A stretch of DNA of 64,000 nt from an uncultured Pelagibacteraceae bacterium (lineage in GTDB: Bacteria; Pseudomonadota; Alphaproteobacteria; Pelagibacterales; Pelagibacteraceae), in contig CACJQQ010000003.1 of assembly GCA_902595625.1 (NCBI GenBank), forward strand, positions 1-64,000, read 5' to 3'. The first letter of the stretch is position 1; each line of letters begins with the position of its first letter. The translations under genes were made by a program, and so were the position numbers. Shown in pieces: positions 42,194 to 50,839 of the stretch. A model generated the notes under the pieces. That model was given only the letters and a program-made list of their open reading frames with translations. It did no database searches and was not told where the DNA came from.

Positions 42194-42685
42194 GTGAAAA
42201 TTAAGAAACAAAATAATAACAAAGTAGCTATCATTATGGGCTCTCAAAGCGATTATTCCGTAATGAAAGACAGCGCGAAAATTCTCAAATTACTGAAAGT
42301 TAAATACCAAACTTTAATTGTTAGTGCTCATCGAACTCCAAAGCGAATGATTCAGTTTGCAGAAACAGCAGAAAAAAATGGTTTTGGTGTAATCATAGCA
42401 GGAGCAGGCGGAGCCGCACATTTAGCGGGCATGGTTGCGTCTTTAACTACTTTACCGGTATTGGGCGTCCCTATGGAAACTAAAAAAATAAAAGGTCTTG
42501 ATAGCCTACTATCAATGGTACAAATGCCAAAAGGTGTTCCAGTGGGGTGTCTTGCAATCGATGGCGCTTTTAATGCAGGTATTCTTGCTGCTTCAATAAT
42601 TGGTAACTTTGATACAAAAGTAAAATCAAATTTAGAAAAATGGAGGAGACTCCAAACTCAATCCATTAAAAAAAAACCTAAATAA
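42194..42685 (+). CDS. purE: N5-carboxyaminoimidazole ribonucleotide mutase (start codon possibly upstream/non-ATG)
   Basis: IIMGSQSDYSVMKDS, VSAHRTPKRM, IAGAGGAAHLAGMVAS. Confidence 0.95.
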   Translation: MKIKKQNNNKVAIIMGSQSDYSVMKDSAKILKLLKVKYQTLIVSAHRTPKRMIQFAETAEKNGFGVIIAGAGGAAHLAGMVASLTTLPVLGVPMETKKIKGLDSLLSMVQMPKGVPVGCLAIDGAFNAGILAASIIGNFDTKVKSNLEKWRRLQTQSIKKKPK

Positions 42686-42688
42686 TAA

Positions 42689-43732
42689 ATGTCTGATATC
42701 ACTTTAGGGATTATAGGCTCAGGACAATTAGGCTCACTTCTTTGTCAAGCAGCTAAAAAACTTAGTGTTAAAACAGTGGTTATATCTGATGACCAACAAG
42801 GTCCTGCACAAAATTATTCTAACGAGTTTATTTATTCAAAATATAATGATGAAAATAAAATTAAAGAATTCACTGAAAAAGTCGATATCGTAACCTTTGA
42901 ATTTGAAAATATACCAGTAGATATTTTAAAAAAAATAGAATTAAAGAAAAAAGTCTTACCTAAACCAGAAGTAAATAAAATAATTCAGAATAGAAGGTTA
43001 GAAAAAACTTTTGTCAATGATTTAGGTATCAAAACAACGGATTGGGCCTTTGTTAAACAGGCTGGTGATGTTGAAAAGAATAAAAACTTATTACCTGGAA
43101 TTTTAAAGACAAACACACTTGGCTATGATGGACACGGACAATTTGTTTTAAATTCTCTTGATGATGTAAAAAAAGATTGGTGTTTTACTGCTGACTATAT
43201 TTTAGAAAAGAAGGTAAACCTAATGAAAGAGATATCAGTTGTAATCACTAGATTTTTGAATGGTGACACTTATATTTATGAGCCTATAGAAAATTTCCAT
43301 AAAGACCAAATCTTAAATCATTCAAAAATTCCTGCAGATATTAATAAAGAAATTTTTATTAAAGCACAGAATAATGCAAAACTTATAACAGAAAAATTGG
43401 ATTATGTTGGCACGATGTGTGTTGAATATTTCATCGATCAAGATAACAATTTGTTAGTAAATGAAATTGCTCCCAGAGTTCATAATTCAGGTCACTTAAC
43501 AATAAACGCTTTTAACATCAGTCAATTTGAAAATCATGTAAGAGCAGTATGTGATTTAGGCCTAGAAAAAGTAGAAAAAATTTCTAATGCTGAAATGTTT
43601 AATGTGCTAGGAAAAGATATCGAGACTTACAGATCGAAAACATTTAATAAAGAAGAATTCTTTTATGATTACGGAAAAAAAACTATTAAAGATAAAAGAA
43701 AAATGGGACACCTTACAATTTTAAAAAAATAA
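42689..43732 (+). CDS. purK: N5-carboxyaminoimidazole ribonucleotide synthase
   Basis: LGIIGSGQLGSLLCQAAKKL; EIAPRVHNSGHLTINA; next to purE. Confidence 0.95.
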   Translation: MSDITLGIIGSGQLGSLLCQAAKKLSVKTVVISDDQQGPAQNYSNEFIYSKYNDENKIKEFTEKVDIVTFEFENIPVDILKKIELKKKVLPKPEVNKIIQNRRLEKTFVNDLGIKTTDWAFVKQAGDVEKNKNLLPGILKTNTLGYDGHGQFVLNSLDDVKKDWCFTADYILEKKVNLMKEISVVITRFLNGDTYIYEPIENFHKDQILNHSKIPADINKEIFIKAQNNAKLITEKLDYVGTMCVEYFIDQDNNLLVNEIAPRVHNSGHLTINAFNISQFENHVRAVCDLGLEKVEKISNAEMFNVLGKDIETYRSKTFNKEEFFYDYGKKTIKDKRKMGHLTILKK

Positions 43733-44542
43733 TTATTTAATCGTTATTCTATGCATAACTCTTCTGCAGTTCTTTATTTCACTAGCCATATGCAGAATAC
43801 TTAAATTATCCCAAAGGCAAATATCACCTTTATCCCACTTATATGAAAATATAAATTCTTCTTTTTTCACGTGATCTACTAAATAATTTTTTAAATATTC
43901 AGCTTCGTCTTCTTTTACATTTTTAATTTTCATCAAATGCCCTGGAGAAACATAAAGAGTTTTCTTTCCATCTACGGCAATAACTATTGGATGTTCAGCC
44001 TCCATACTTTCCGAAGATTTAATGCCCATTTCTTTTTCTCGTTCAAGTCTTGTTACTGCTATCGGACCTGCTGACGAAAAAATTCCAGTAGCGTCTTTAA
44101 TTTTTTCTTTAATGTCTTTCGGTAACTTGTCGTAAGCATTAAAGCCAGATGAGAATATAGTATTTCCTTGGCCAACTGGTATCTCCTTACCCATTAACAT
44201 TGTATATCTTGGTCTATCATCAGCTAAATAACTTGTATCCTGATGAAGCCAGCTTGAGCCGAAACTTAAATTTTTATCATCAGGCTTTCTCTCGATTACA
44301 TTTATAAATGGAAATTTTTCATCTAAGCCTTTAAGTCTTGGGTATACTACGGGTTGACCTATAGTTTTCGCAAAATTTTGATAAGTTTCAGGATTAAGAT
44401 CTTGTTCTTTTATAAATATTACCCCGTATTGGTTTAAAATCTTTTTTATTTCTTTTGCTTGATTTTGATCTAAGGATTTTAAATTTATGTCGTTGATATA
44501 AGCTCCAACATTATTTTTTCCTGGTGTGATAGATAAATTCAT
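43733..44542 (-). CDS. TauD/TfdA-family Fe(II)/2-oxoglutarate dioxygenase
   Basis: SSWLHQDTSYLADDRPRYTML (HxD), WDNLSILHMA. Confidence 0.88.
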   Translation of the reverse strand: MNLSITPGKNNVGAYINDINLKSLDQNQAKEIKKILNQYGVIFIKEQDLNPETYQNFAKTIGQPVVYPRLKGLDEKFPFINVIERKPDDKNLSFGSSWLHQDTSYLADDRPRYTMLMGKEIPVGQGNTIFSSGFNAYDKLPKDIKEKIKDATGIFSSAGPIAVTRLEREKEMGIKSSESMEAEHPIVIAVDGKKTLYVSPGHLMKIKNVKEDEAEYLKNYLVDHVKKEEFIFSYKWDKGDICLWDNLSILHMASEIKNCRRVMHRITIK

Positions 44543-45169
44543 TTAGTTTAAAGGCTTAATTAAAGCAGGGTCATTATTGATTGGATTATTTACATCTTTT
44601 GAAATTTCATGAAACTTTAATTCTGGAGGCTTAATCGAATTTAATATTTCCATTGCATCTTTTTTTACGTTTAAATAATTATTGATCTGACTTTTGTTAA
44701 TTATCAATGGTTCTCTGTGATGAATAGTACTTATTTTTTCCGTGGCTTCTCTTGTAATAATACAAAATTGATTATTTTGATGAATTGCTGCAAAAAACAT
44801 AATTTGTTCATCTTCTTTAGAAAAATAGTAAGGAACTTTGCTCTTATCTTCTCTTTTCCATTCATAGTATCCATCTGCAGGAACAATACATCGGGAAGTT
44901 TGAATTAAATTCTTAAATGTTACTTTTTCCATAAGTGTTTCTTTCCTCGCATTAATAAGAGGAGAAAATTTATCTAGTTTTTTTGACCAGCTTGGAACTA
45001 AACCCCATTCAGATAGCTCTAAAGCTTTTCCGTTAGTATATGATTTTATAATTGGAAGTTTTTGTGTAGGATGTGCGTTATAATTATCTGTATCCTCCAC
45101 TTTAATATTAGTTTTGACAAGATCAACAGTTTTAGTCACTGGTTTAGTTATCTTATAGCGCCCACACAT
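44543..45169 (-). CDS. SRAP/HMCES (YedK)-family abasic-site DNA-protein crosslink protein
   Basis: MCGRY with Cys2; NARKET; RCIVPADGYYEWK; IHHREPLII. Confidence 0.92.
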   Translation of the reverse strand: MCGRYKITKPVTKTVDLVKTNIKVEDTDNYNAHPTQKLPIIKSYTNGKALELSEWGLVPSWSKKLDKFSPLINARKETLMEKVTFKNLIQTSRCIVPADGYYEWKREDKSKVPYYFSKEDEQIMFFAAIHQNNQFCIITREATEKISTIHHREPLIINKSQINNYLNVKKDAMEILNSIKPPELKFHEISKDVNNPINNDPALIKPLN

Positions 45170-45279
45170 TATTTCTTTTTTTTCTCTCTTTTTAATTTTC
45201 TTTTTTGTTTCAAAGTAAGTTTAGCTTTTTTCATTACGCTAGAGTCCTTAAAACTTTTTCCGCTGTAACGCTTTGACAT
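45169..45279 (-). CDS. Small Lys/Arg-rich ORF, 36 aa, not in supplied track
   Basis: MSKRYSGKSFKDSSVMKKAKLTLKQKRKLKREKKKK*; SD GGAGA; TAATG overlaps with both neighbours. Confidence 0.6.
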   Translation of the reverse strand: MSKRYSGKSFKDSSVMKKAKLTLKQKRKLKREKKKK

Positions 45280-46121
45280 TATTGATCTCCTATTATCTTA
45301 TAGCTCTGCTCGCCTAAATGGTCGACTTTTAAATGAAGTTCATCACCTACTTGAAGAAATTTTTGAGGTTTTTGCTCCATACCAGTTCCTGCTGGCGTGC
45401 CTGTAGAAATTACAGTACCAGGTTTTAACGTTAAATATTTACTTATATGAGCAATTAAAAAACTGATTTTAAAAATCATATTTTTTGTATTTCCGTTTTG
45501 TCTGGGTTCTCCATTAACACTTAATGATAAATTAATATTATTAATATCTTCAATGTGCTCTTTAGTGACTAACAAACCTCCTGCTGGAGCGCTCCAAGAT
45601 TTTCCTAGTGTCCAATGACCATTACCTACTACTTTTTGAACATGACGATCAGAAATATCATTTAAAATAAAATATCCAAAAACATAATCTAAAGCTTTAT
45701 CTTCACCGACATTTTTTGCTTCTTTTCCGATTACCAACGCTAACTCAACTTCATAATCAAGTTTTTCTTGTGAGTTGTTTTTTTTGATAGGATCATTCGG
45801 ACCTTGAAGACAATCAGGACTTTTATTAAAGACGATTGGATTATCTGGTAATTTAGAACCTGTTTGCTCTGCGTGTAAAGAATAATTTAATCCTATACAA
45901 AGGATGTTACTTGGTCTGTTAACACATGGACCAATCCGTGTATTATTAGGAATTTCAGGAAGTGTTTCAATTTTAATTTTTTGTAATTTTTCTAGAGTTT
46001 TAAAGTTTATAGTGTCAGGATTTAAATCATCGATATGAGATGAAAGATCTCTAATCTTATTCTTCGAGTCCATTGCCGCAACCTTTTCTTGCCCATGTTG
46101 GCCAACTCTCAATAATTTCAT
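45279..46121 (-). CDS. Fumarylacetoacetate hydrolase family protein
   Basis: LCIGLNYSLHAEQTG; DYEVELALVIGKEAKNV; STGTPAGTG. Confidence 0.92.
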   Translation of the reverse strand: MKLLRVGQHGQEKVAAMDSKNKIRDLSSHIDDLNPDTINFKTLEKLQKIKIETLPEIPNNTRIGPCVNRPSNILCIGLNYSLHAEQTGSKLPDNPIVFNKSPDCLQGPNDPIKKNNSQEKLDYEVELALVIGKEAKNVGEDKALDYVFGYFILNDISDRHVQKVVGNGHWTLGKSWSAPAGGLLVTKEHIEDINNINLSLSVNGEPRQNGNTKNMIFKISFLIAHISKYLTLKPGTVISTGTPAGTGMEQKPQKFLQVGDELHLKVDHLGEQSYKIIGDQ

Positions 46122-46145
46122 GAAATAATTTTAGTTAAGATTTTA

Positions 46146-46595
46146 TTATTTTACAAATCTTTTAATTCTTTCTTCAGTAGTTGTATCAGGACCAGAATAT
46201 GGAGTTTCGTAAGAGTTAGTTCGTGTTAAAACATCAATTCCTTTAGTGAAGATAAAGATAAAAAAGATTACAAAAAACACTGCAAAAATTTTAGCAGGGT
46301 TATAATTACCAGATTGAAAAACGCTTACAGGTTGTTCTTGTTTTTTATGGAAAAACTTGAATGTTAGGTAAACCGCTATGATCAATCCAATATGACCCAT
46401 CACTACGCCAGCCCATCCAAATATAAAAGATGTCATAGAGAAAACGTAAAGACTGAAAACAGTGGACCATACAAATGAAAGAACAATTAGTATTTGCAAT
46501 CTCACTGCCTTGGGCAAACTTCTTAAATCATTCTTCGTGTCATCAAACATTATATTTGCTGACTCAATCATAAAATTTCTTAATTTTTCAAACAT
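46146..46595 (-). CDS. Uncharacterised membrane protein
   Basis: 149 aa, about 3 predicted TM segments by eye. Confidence 0.6.
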   Translation of the reverse strand: MFEKLRNFMIESANIMFDDTKNDLRSLPKAVRLQILIVLSFVWSTVFSLYVFSMTSFIFGWAGVVMGHIGLIIAVYLTFKFFHKKQEQPVSVFQSGNYNPAKIFAVFFVIFFIFIFTKGIDVLTRTNSYETPYSGPDTTTEERIKRFVK

Positions 46596-46633
46596 ATAAA
46601 ACCTTATATCTTTTAAATCTTAAAAGTAAATTA

Positions 46634-47218
46634 CTACAATTGTTGTGCAGTTTTTCTTACCTTTTCCATATGTTTTTCAAAAATCTCTTTAGGCATATCA
46701 GGTAAGACTTCATAGAAACGAAGGTATTTTACCTTCATTCCACATAATCCACCGAAAACCATTTTTTTAATTCTTCTTGGAATTTGTTGAATAATTGCTG
46801 AGACAAAAAAACTAGGACCACCATAGGTCATGCTTATGATTGCAGTTTTGCCTTTGAGCATGTTTGGTATTGGAAAACCGTAATTCCGAAAAAGTTTTTT
46901 ATATTTAAATGCCCAAGGTGGAGTAAAAACATTTGCAATGAAATTCTCAGTAGCAGAATTCATTATATAATTATGACAAGGACTCATCACCATCATAATA
47001 TCAGCTTGTTCTAATCTTTTTCGATAATCTAAAATTTGTTCATCAGGTTCGCCACCATCCCAGAATTTTATTTGTTTTTCATCATAGACATTTACTAAAT
47101 CAATCTCATGCCCAATTTTTTTTGATTCTTCTATAAAAGTATCTCTTATAGCTGCATTAAAACTTGAACCAGATTTATATCTATTGTGACCAAAAATAAT
47201 GAATATTTTTTTTGACAT
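46634..47218 (-). CDS. NAD(P)H dehydrogenase (quinone)/flavodoxin-fold protein
   Basis: IIFGHNRYKSGSSFNAAIRDTF; MVMSPCHNYIMNS; PPWAFKY. Confidence 0.8.
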   Translation of the reverse strand: MSKKIFIIFGHNRYKSGSSFNAAIRDTFIEESKKIGHEIDLVNVYDEKQIKFWDGGEPDEQILDYRKRLEQADIMMVMSPCHNYIMNSATENFIANVFTPPWAFKYKKLFRNYGFPIPNMLKGKTAIISMTYGGPSFFVSAIIQQIPRRIKKMVFGGLCGMKVKYLRFYEVLPDMPKEIFEKHMEKVRKTAQQL

Positions 47219-47376
47219 TAATCATTATCTATATCTTTTTCTTTTTCTTTCCAGAAAAAAATTCCACTTCCTATACCGATTGCAACAGCAGAAACCAGCA
47301 TACTATATTCCTGATCTGAATAGAGCACCAAACCTCCAAATACTATAAGTATTATTCCAAGCGTTTTATTATTCAT
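47218..47376 (-). CDS. Small membrane ORF, 52 aa, not in supplied track
   Basis: MNNKTLGIILIVFGGLVLYSDQEYSMLVSAVAIGIGSGIFFWKEKEKDIDND*; TAATG overlap with the downstream gene. Confidence 0.6.
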   Translation of the reverse strand: MNNKTLGIILIVFGGLVLYSDQEYSMLVSAVAIGIGSGIFFWKEKEKDIDND

Positions 47377-47435
47377 TGACAAAGTTATAACTTATATTAA
47401 AGTTTGGTTATCCATATGTCATGGAAAAAAAGACT

Positions 47436-47451
47436 CCGCATCTACATGCGG
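47436..47451 (+). promoter_or_regulatory. Leader hairpin upstream of the 64-aa ORF
   Basis: CCGCAT-CTAC-ATGCGG. Confidence 0.45.
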
Positions 47452-47497
47452 GACTCTATAGGGAGTTACAAAGTAGGTTGAAAAGAAAGGAGATGTG

Positions 47498-47689
47498 ATG
47501 AATAGATTTTCACGTTTGCTTGGTGAGTTCAGCCGAAACAGTCAGAGGGCTAAACTTACACAGCAACTTAATAAAAAAGTCGAAGCTCCAGAGGCAAATG
47601 CCAATGGAACAAGTGGCTATTTAATTAAGGAAGGTAAAAATGCTGGAAAAGTACTCAAGCATTTAAAAACTGATCGAACAAAACTTTAA
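47498..47689 (+). CDS. Uncharacterised small protein
   Basis: MNRFSRLLGEFSRNSQRAKLTQQLNKKVEAPEANANGTSGYLIKEGKNAGKVLKHLKTDRTKL; SD AAAGGAG 5 nt upstream; own terminator. Confidence 0.75.
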   Translation: MNRFSRLLGEFSRNSQRAKLTQQLNKKVEAPEANANGTSGYLIKEGKNAGKVLKHLKTDRTKL

Positions 47690-47701
47690 TAAATCTTTAT
47701 A

Positions 47702-47725
47702 GAGTGGGGTTTCAATACCCCACTC
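47702..47725 (+). terminator. Terminator-like hairpin
   Basis: GAGTGGGGT-TTCAAT-ACCCCACTC; downstream sequence only moderately U-rich. Confidence 0.65.
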
Positions 47726-47745
47726 AAGTCTTTAATATCTTTTCA

Positions 47746-48837
47746 ATGAATAAACAAAATTTTTACGATCTAAATTTTGATCAATTAAAAAACTTTCTAA
47801 TAGAAAAAGTAGAAATTGAGGATAAAAAAGCAAAGATGCGAGCACAGCAAATGTTTAATGCTGTTTATAAAAAAAACATAAAAAATTTTGATGAACTTAC
47901 AACATTTGGATTAGAATTAAGAGAAAAAATCAAAAACCTAATTTCTCTAGATAAACCTAAAATAATTGATATTCAAAAATCTAAAGATGGAACAATTAAA
48001 TTCCTTCTTGAATTAAAAGATAAAAGAAACGTAGAAACTGTTTTAATACCTGATAAATCACAAAGTCGTTATACTATTTGTTTATCGGTCTCCGTGGGTT
48101 GTTATTTGTCATGCGAGTTTTGTGCAACAGCGCAAATTTCAAAAAAGCTAGTTAGAAATTTAACACCAGGTGAAATTATTTCTCAAATTATTTTAAGCAA
48201 GGATTACATTGATGATTGGTCGACACAAAAAAAGATTACCAATCAAGTTTTGATGGGAGAGGGGTCACCTTTTTTAAATTTAGAAAATGTTAAAGTAGCG
48301 ATTGATAATTCAAAAAATAAAGATGGACTTGAATATGGAAGAACTAGAATAACAGTAAGCACGGTAGGAGTTGGAATTAAAAAAGATAATATGGATGCTA
48401 TTGAGTGGGCTGCTAAAGAACTTGATGTTTATTTAGCATGGAGCTTGCATAGTTCAATTCCAAAACACAGATCTGAGATTATGCCCATCAACGAAAAATA
48501 CCCTATAAATTCTTTAATACCTCAATTAAAAAAATATTATGACAAAACAAAGCTGCCTATTTTTATTGAATGGGTTTGTTTAGAAGAAAATATGACGGAA
48601 GAACACGCTAGAGAATTAGTGAAGATAATGAAAAAAGTTCCATCAAAATTAAATCTGATTGAATTTAATCCACTTGCAAATAAAAGTTTTAAACCTGCCA
48701 CAAAAGACAACATAGATAAGTTCTCAAAAATTATACAAGACAATGGTTTTTTATCCCTTTTTAGAAGAAGCAGAGGTAGAGACATCAATGCATCTTGCGG
48801 ATCCTTAGCAAATAAGAAAGCTATAGGAAATGGATAA
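47746..48837 (+). CDS. rlmN: 23S rRNA/tRNA adenine-C2 methyltransferase RlmN (start corrected)
   Basis: SVGCYLSCEFCATAQ (CxxxCxxC); MGEGSPFLN; ending RRSRGRDINASCGSL. Confidence 0.93.
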   Translation: MNKQNFYDLNFDQLKNFLIEKVEIEDKKAKMRAQQMFNAVYKKNIKNFDELTTFGLELREKIKNLISLDKPKIIDIQKSKDGTIKFLLELKDKRNVETVLIPDKSQSRYTICLSVSVGCYLSCEFCATAQISKKLVRNLTPGEIISQIILSKDYIDDWSTQKKITNQVLMGEGSPFLNLENVKVAIDNSKNKDGLEYGRTRITVSTVGVGIKKDNMDAIEWAAKELDVYLAWSLHSSIPKHRSEIMPINEKYPINSLIPQLKKYYDKTKLPIFIEWVCLEENMTEEHARELVKIMKKVPSKLNLIEFNPLANKSFKPATKDNIDKFSKIIQDNGFLSLFRRSRGRDINASCGSLANKKAIGNG

Positions 48838-49777
48838 CTTACATATTTTTTTAGGTGCAACAGTTGCTGATGCTGCTGCCAGACCCTTGCACTGGGTTTA
48901 TGATCCAAAAAAACTAAATCAATACATTAAAGGAAAAAAAGAAATTGCCTTTTTAAAAAAAAGCAGAAGTCCATTTTATTCAATCAAAACAGGCAAAGTT
49001 TCTTGTTACAATGATGTCGGACAAGTAATGTTTAAAACACTTATTTCAACAAAAAAAAAATCAGATGTTTTAAAAAATTTTAAGAAAAATGTTGTCCAAA
49101 ACTTTGGACCTGGTTCAGCTTATTGGAAAAATTTAAATCTCAGAAAAAAATACAAAAAGATTAAATGGAAAGGGCCCATGAATGGTCCTTGGATCCACCA
49201 AAACATATTAGAAACTATTCAAAACATTAAAACTAAGAAGAGCACAACTGGAGGCAAAAAAGTAAACGAGTCTGATGGTTATTGCGCCGCTTTACCTTAT
49301 TTTCTTTATAATAATTCAGAGACAGACTTAAAAAAGATTATAAAAAGTGTAGCTAATTCTAAAGTAAATGAAACTTACGCGTTAGCAAAATTAGAGATAA
49401 TAGATCTAGCAATGAAAGGGGAGAAAAGCCCTGTAAATATCTTTGCTAGAAAGTATGGGAGAAAACGTTATTTCAAAGACGTTGTTGCTAACATTAAAAA
49501 GGTTTTAAGATTAAAAAAACTTAATCATACTCAAGTTGTCAAGAAATTTGGAAAAGCGTGTAGTTATCCTGGCACATTCATGGGTTCTATTCATGCCATG
49601 ATTACCTCTAATAATTATAAATCTGCAATTGTTAAAACTATTAAGGCCGGGGGTTGTAATTGCTCTAGAGCTAATTTTGTAGGAGCTTATTTTGCTGCTT
49701 ATAAAGGTTTAAAAAATATTCCTCTACCTTGGATTAAAAAAACTTTTCCAGCTAAAAATATTATAAAATATATTTAA
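48830..49777 (+). CDS. ADP-ribosylglycohydrolase-fold protein, J1-crystallin/SelJ-like subfamily
   Basis: LGATVADAAARPLHWVYDP; AGGCNCSRANFVGAYFAA. Confidence 0.7.
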   Translation: MDNLHIFLGATVADAAARPLHWVYDPKKLNQYIKGKKEIAFLKKSRSPFYSIKTGKVSCYNDVGQVMFKTLISTKKKSDVLKNFKKNVVQNFGPGSAYWKNLNLRKKYKKIKWKGPMNGPWIHQNILETIQNIKTKKSTTGGKKVNESDGYCAALPYFLYNNSETDLKKIIKSVANSKVNETYALAKLEIIDLAMKGEKSPVNIFARKYGRKRYFKDVVANIKKVLRLKKLNHTQVVKKFGKACSYPGTFMGSIHAMITSNNYKSAIVKTIKAGGCNCSRANFVGAYFAAYKGLKNIPLPWIKKTFPAKNIIKYI

Positions 49778-49803
49778 TTTTTATAAATGATGTATAATGT
49801 TTT

Positions 49804-50832
49804 ATGGATTCGATAGTAGCATTACTTATAATTTGTCTATTAGTAGCTAACCTTATTGCAGTAATATTTTTAATTAAACGTAAACAACCAGATCAAATTG
49901 ATAATAATCAGATTTTTAAAGATGAGGTGAGCTCTTTAAAAAATTCTTTTAATCAGTCATTTGGTTCTATGAGTAAAGAAATTGCAAAAGACATGACAGG
50001 AGCTCTTACAAAAGTAGATGAAAAGGTTGGAGTATTTAATCGTCAAGTTAGTGAACTTAACAAAAGCCAGGATAATTTTAGTAAAATTTTAAGTGGTGTA
50101 AAAACTTACGGCACATTAGCTGAATTTGGGTTAGGAGCACTTTTAAAAGATTTACTTCCGGCATCACAATTTATATCAAATGTGAAAATGAAGGAAGATA
50201 CATCTGAAACAGTTGAGTTTGCTATAAAACTACAAGATGTCCTACTTCCTATTGACAGCCATTGGCCTGTAGAAAAATATAAGGCCATTGATGATGCCTA
50301 TAATGCTAATGATAAAGATGCTCAATCTGAAGCGAGAAAAGATTTAGCAGCTGCTTTTAGATTAAAAGCAAAAACTGTTAACATGAAATATATAGCTCCA
50401 CCAAAAAGCACAGATTTTGCAATTGTCTATGTTCCAACAGAAGGACTTTTTGCAGAACTATCAAGTTACAGAGATCCAAAAACAAAAGAACTATTACTTC
50501 AAGAATTAAGAACAAAATATAAAGTTACAATTTCAGGTCCAAATACTTTATCCGCACTATTACAATCTTATCATTTAGGATTTCAAACATTAAAAGTACA
50601 GCAACATGCTACGCAAATTTATAGTGATTTAAGAAATATAAGTTCAAGATTTGATAAACATTTTGATGGGATAAAAGATTTAAGGAAAAAACTTGAACAA
50701 GCTATGACCGCAACCGATGGCTTCGGAAGAGATGCAAGATCAATAATGAATACACTTTCTAATATTAAAGACCCCCAACAGGTAAAAGAAACATTAGAGG
50801 AAAATTCAGAAAAGATAAAAGTTCTTAAGTAG
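49804..50832 (+). CDS. rmuC: RmuC-family protein
   Basis: N-terminal TM, coiled coil; LPIDSHWP; DFAIVYVPTEGLFAE; ISGPNTLSALL. Confidence 0.92.
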   Translation: MDSIVALLIICLLVANLIAVIFLIKRKQPDQIDNNQIFKDEVSSLKNSFNQSFGSMSKEIAKDMTGALTKVDEKVGVFNRQVSELNKSQDNFSKILSGVKTYGTLAEFGLGALLKDLLPASQFISNVKMKEDTSETVEFAIKLQDVLLPIDSHWPVEKYKAIDDAYNANDKDAQSEARKDLAAAFRLKAKTVNMKYIAPPKSTDFAIVYVPTEGLFAELSSYRDPKTKELLLQELRTKYKVTISGPNTLSALLQSYHLGFQTLKVQQHATQIYSDLRNISSRFDKHFDGIKDLRKKLEQAMTATDGFGRDARSIMNTLSNIKDPQQVKETLEENSEKIKVLK

Positions 50833-50839
50833 ATTTAAT

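Noticed and set aside
46610-46626. Inverted repeat CTTTTAA-ATC-TTAAAAG
   Set aside because: Low-complexity A/T repeat; expected by chance at this base composition.
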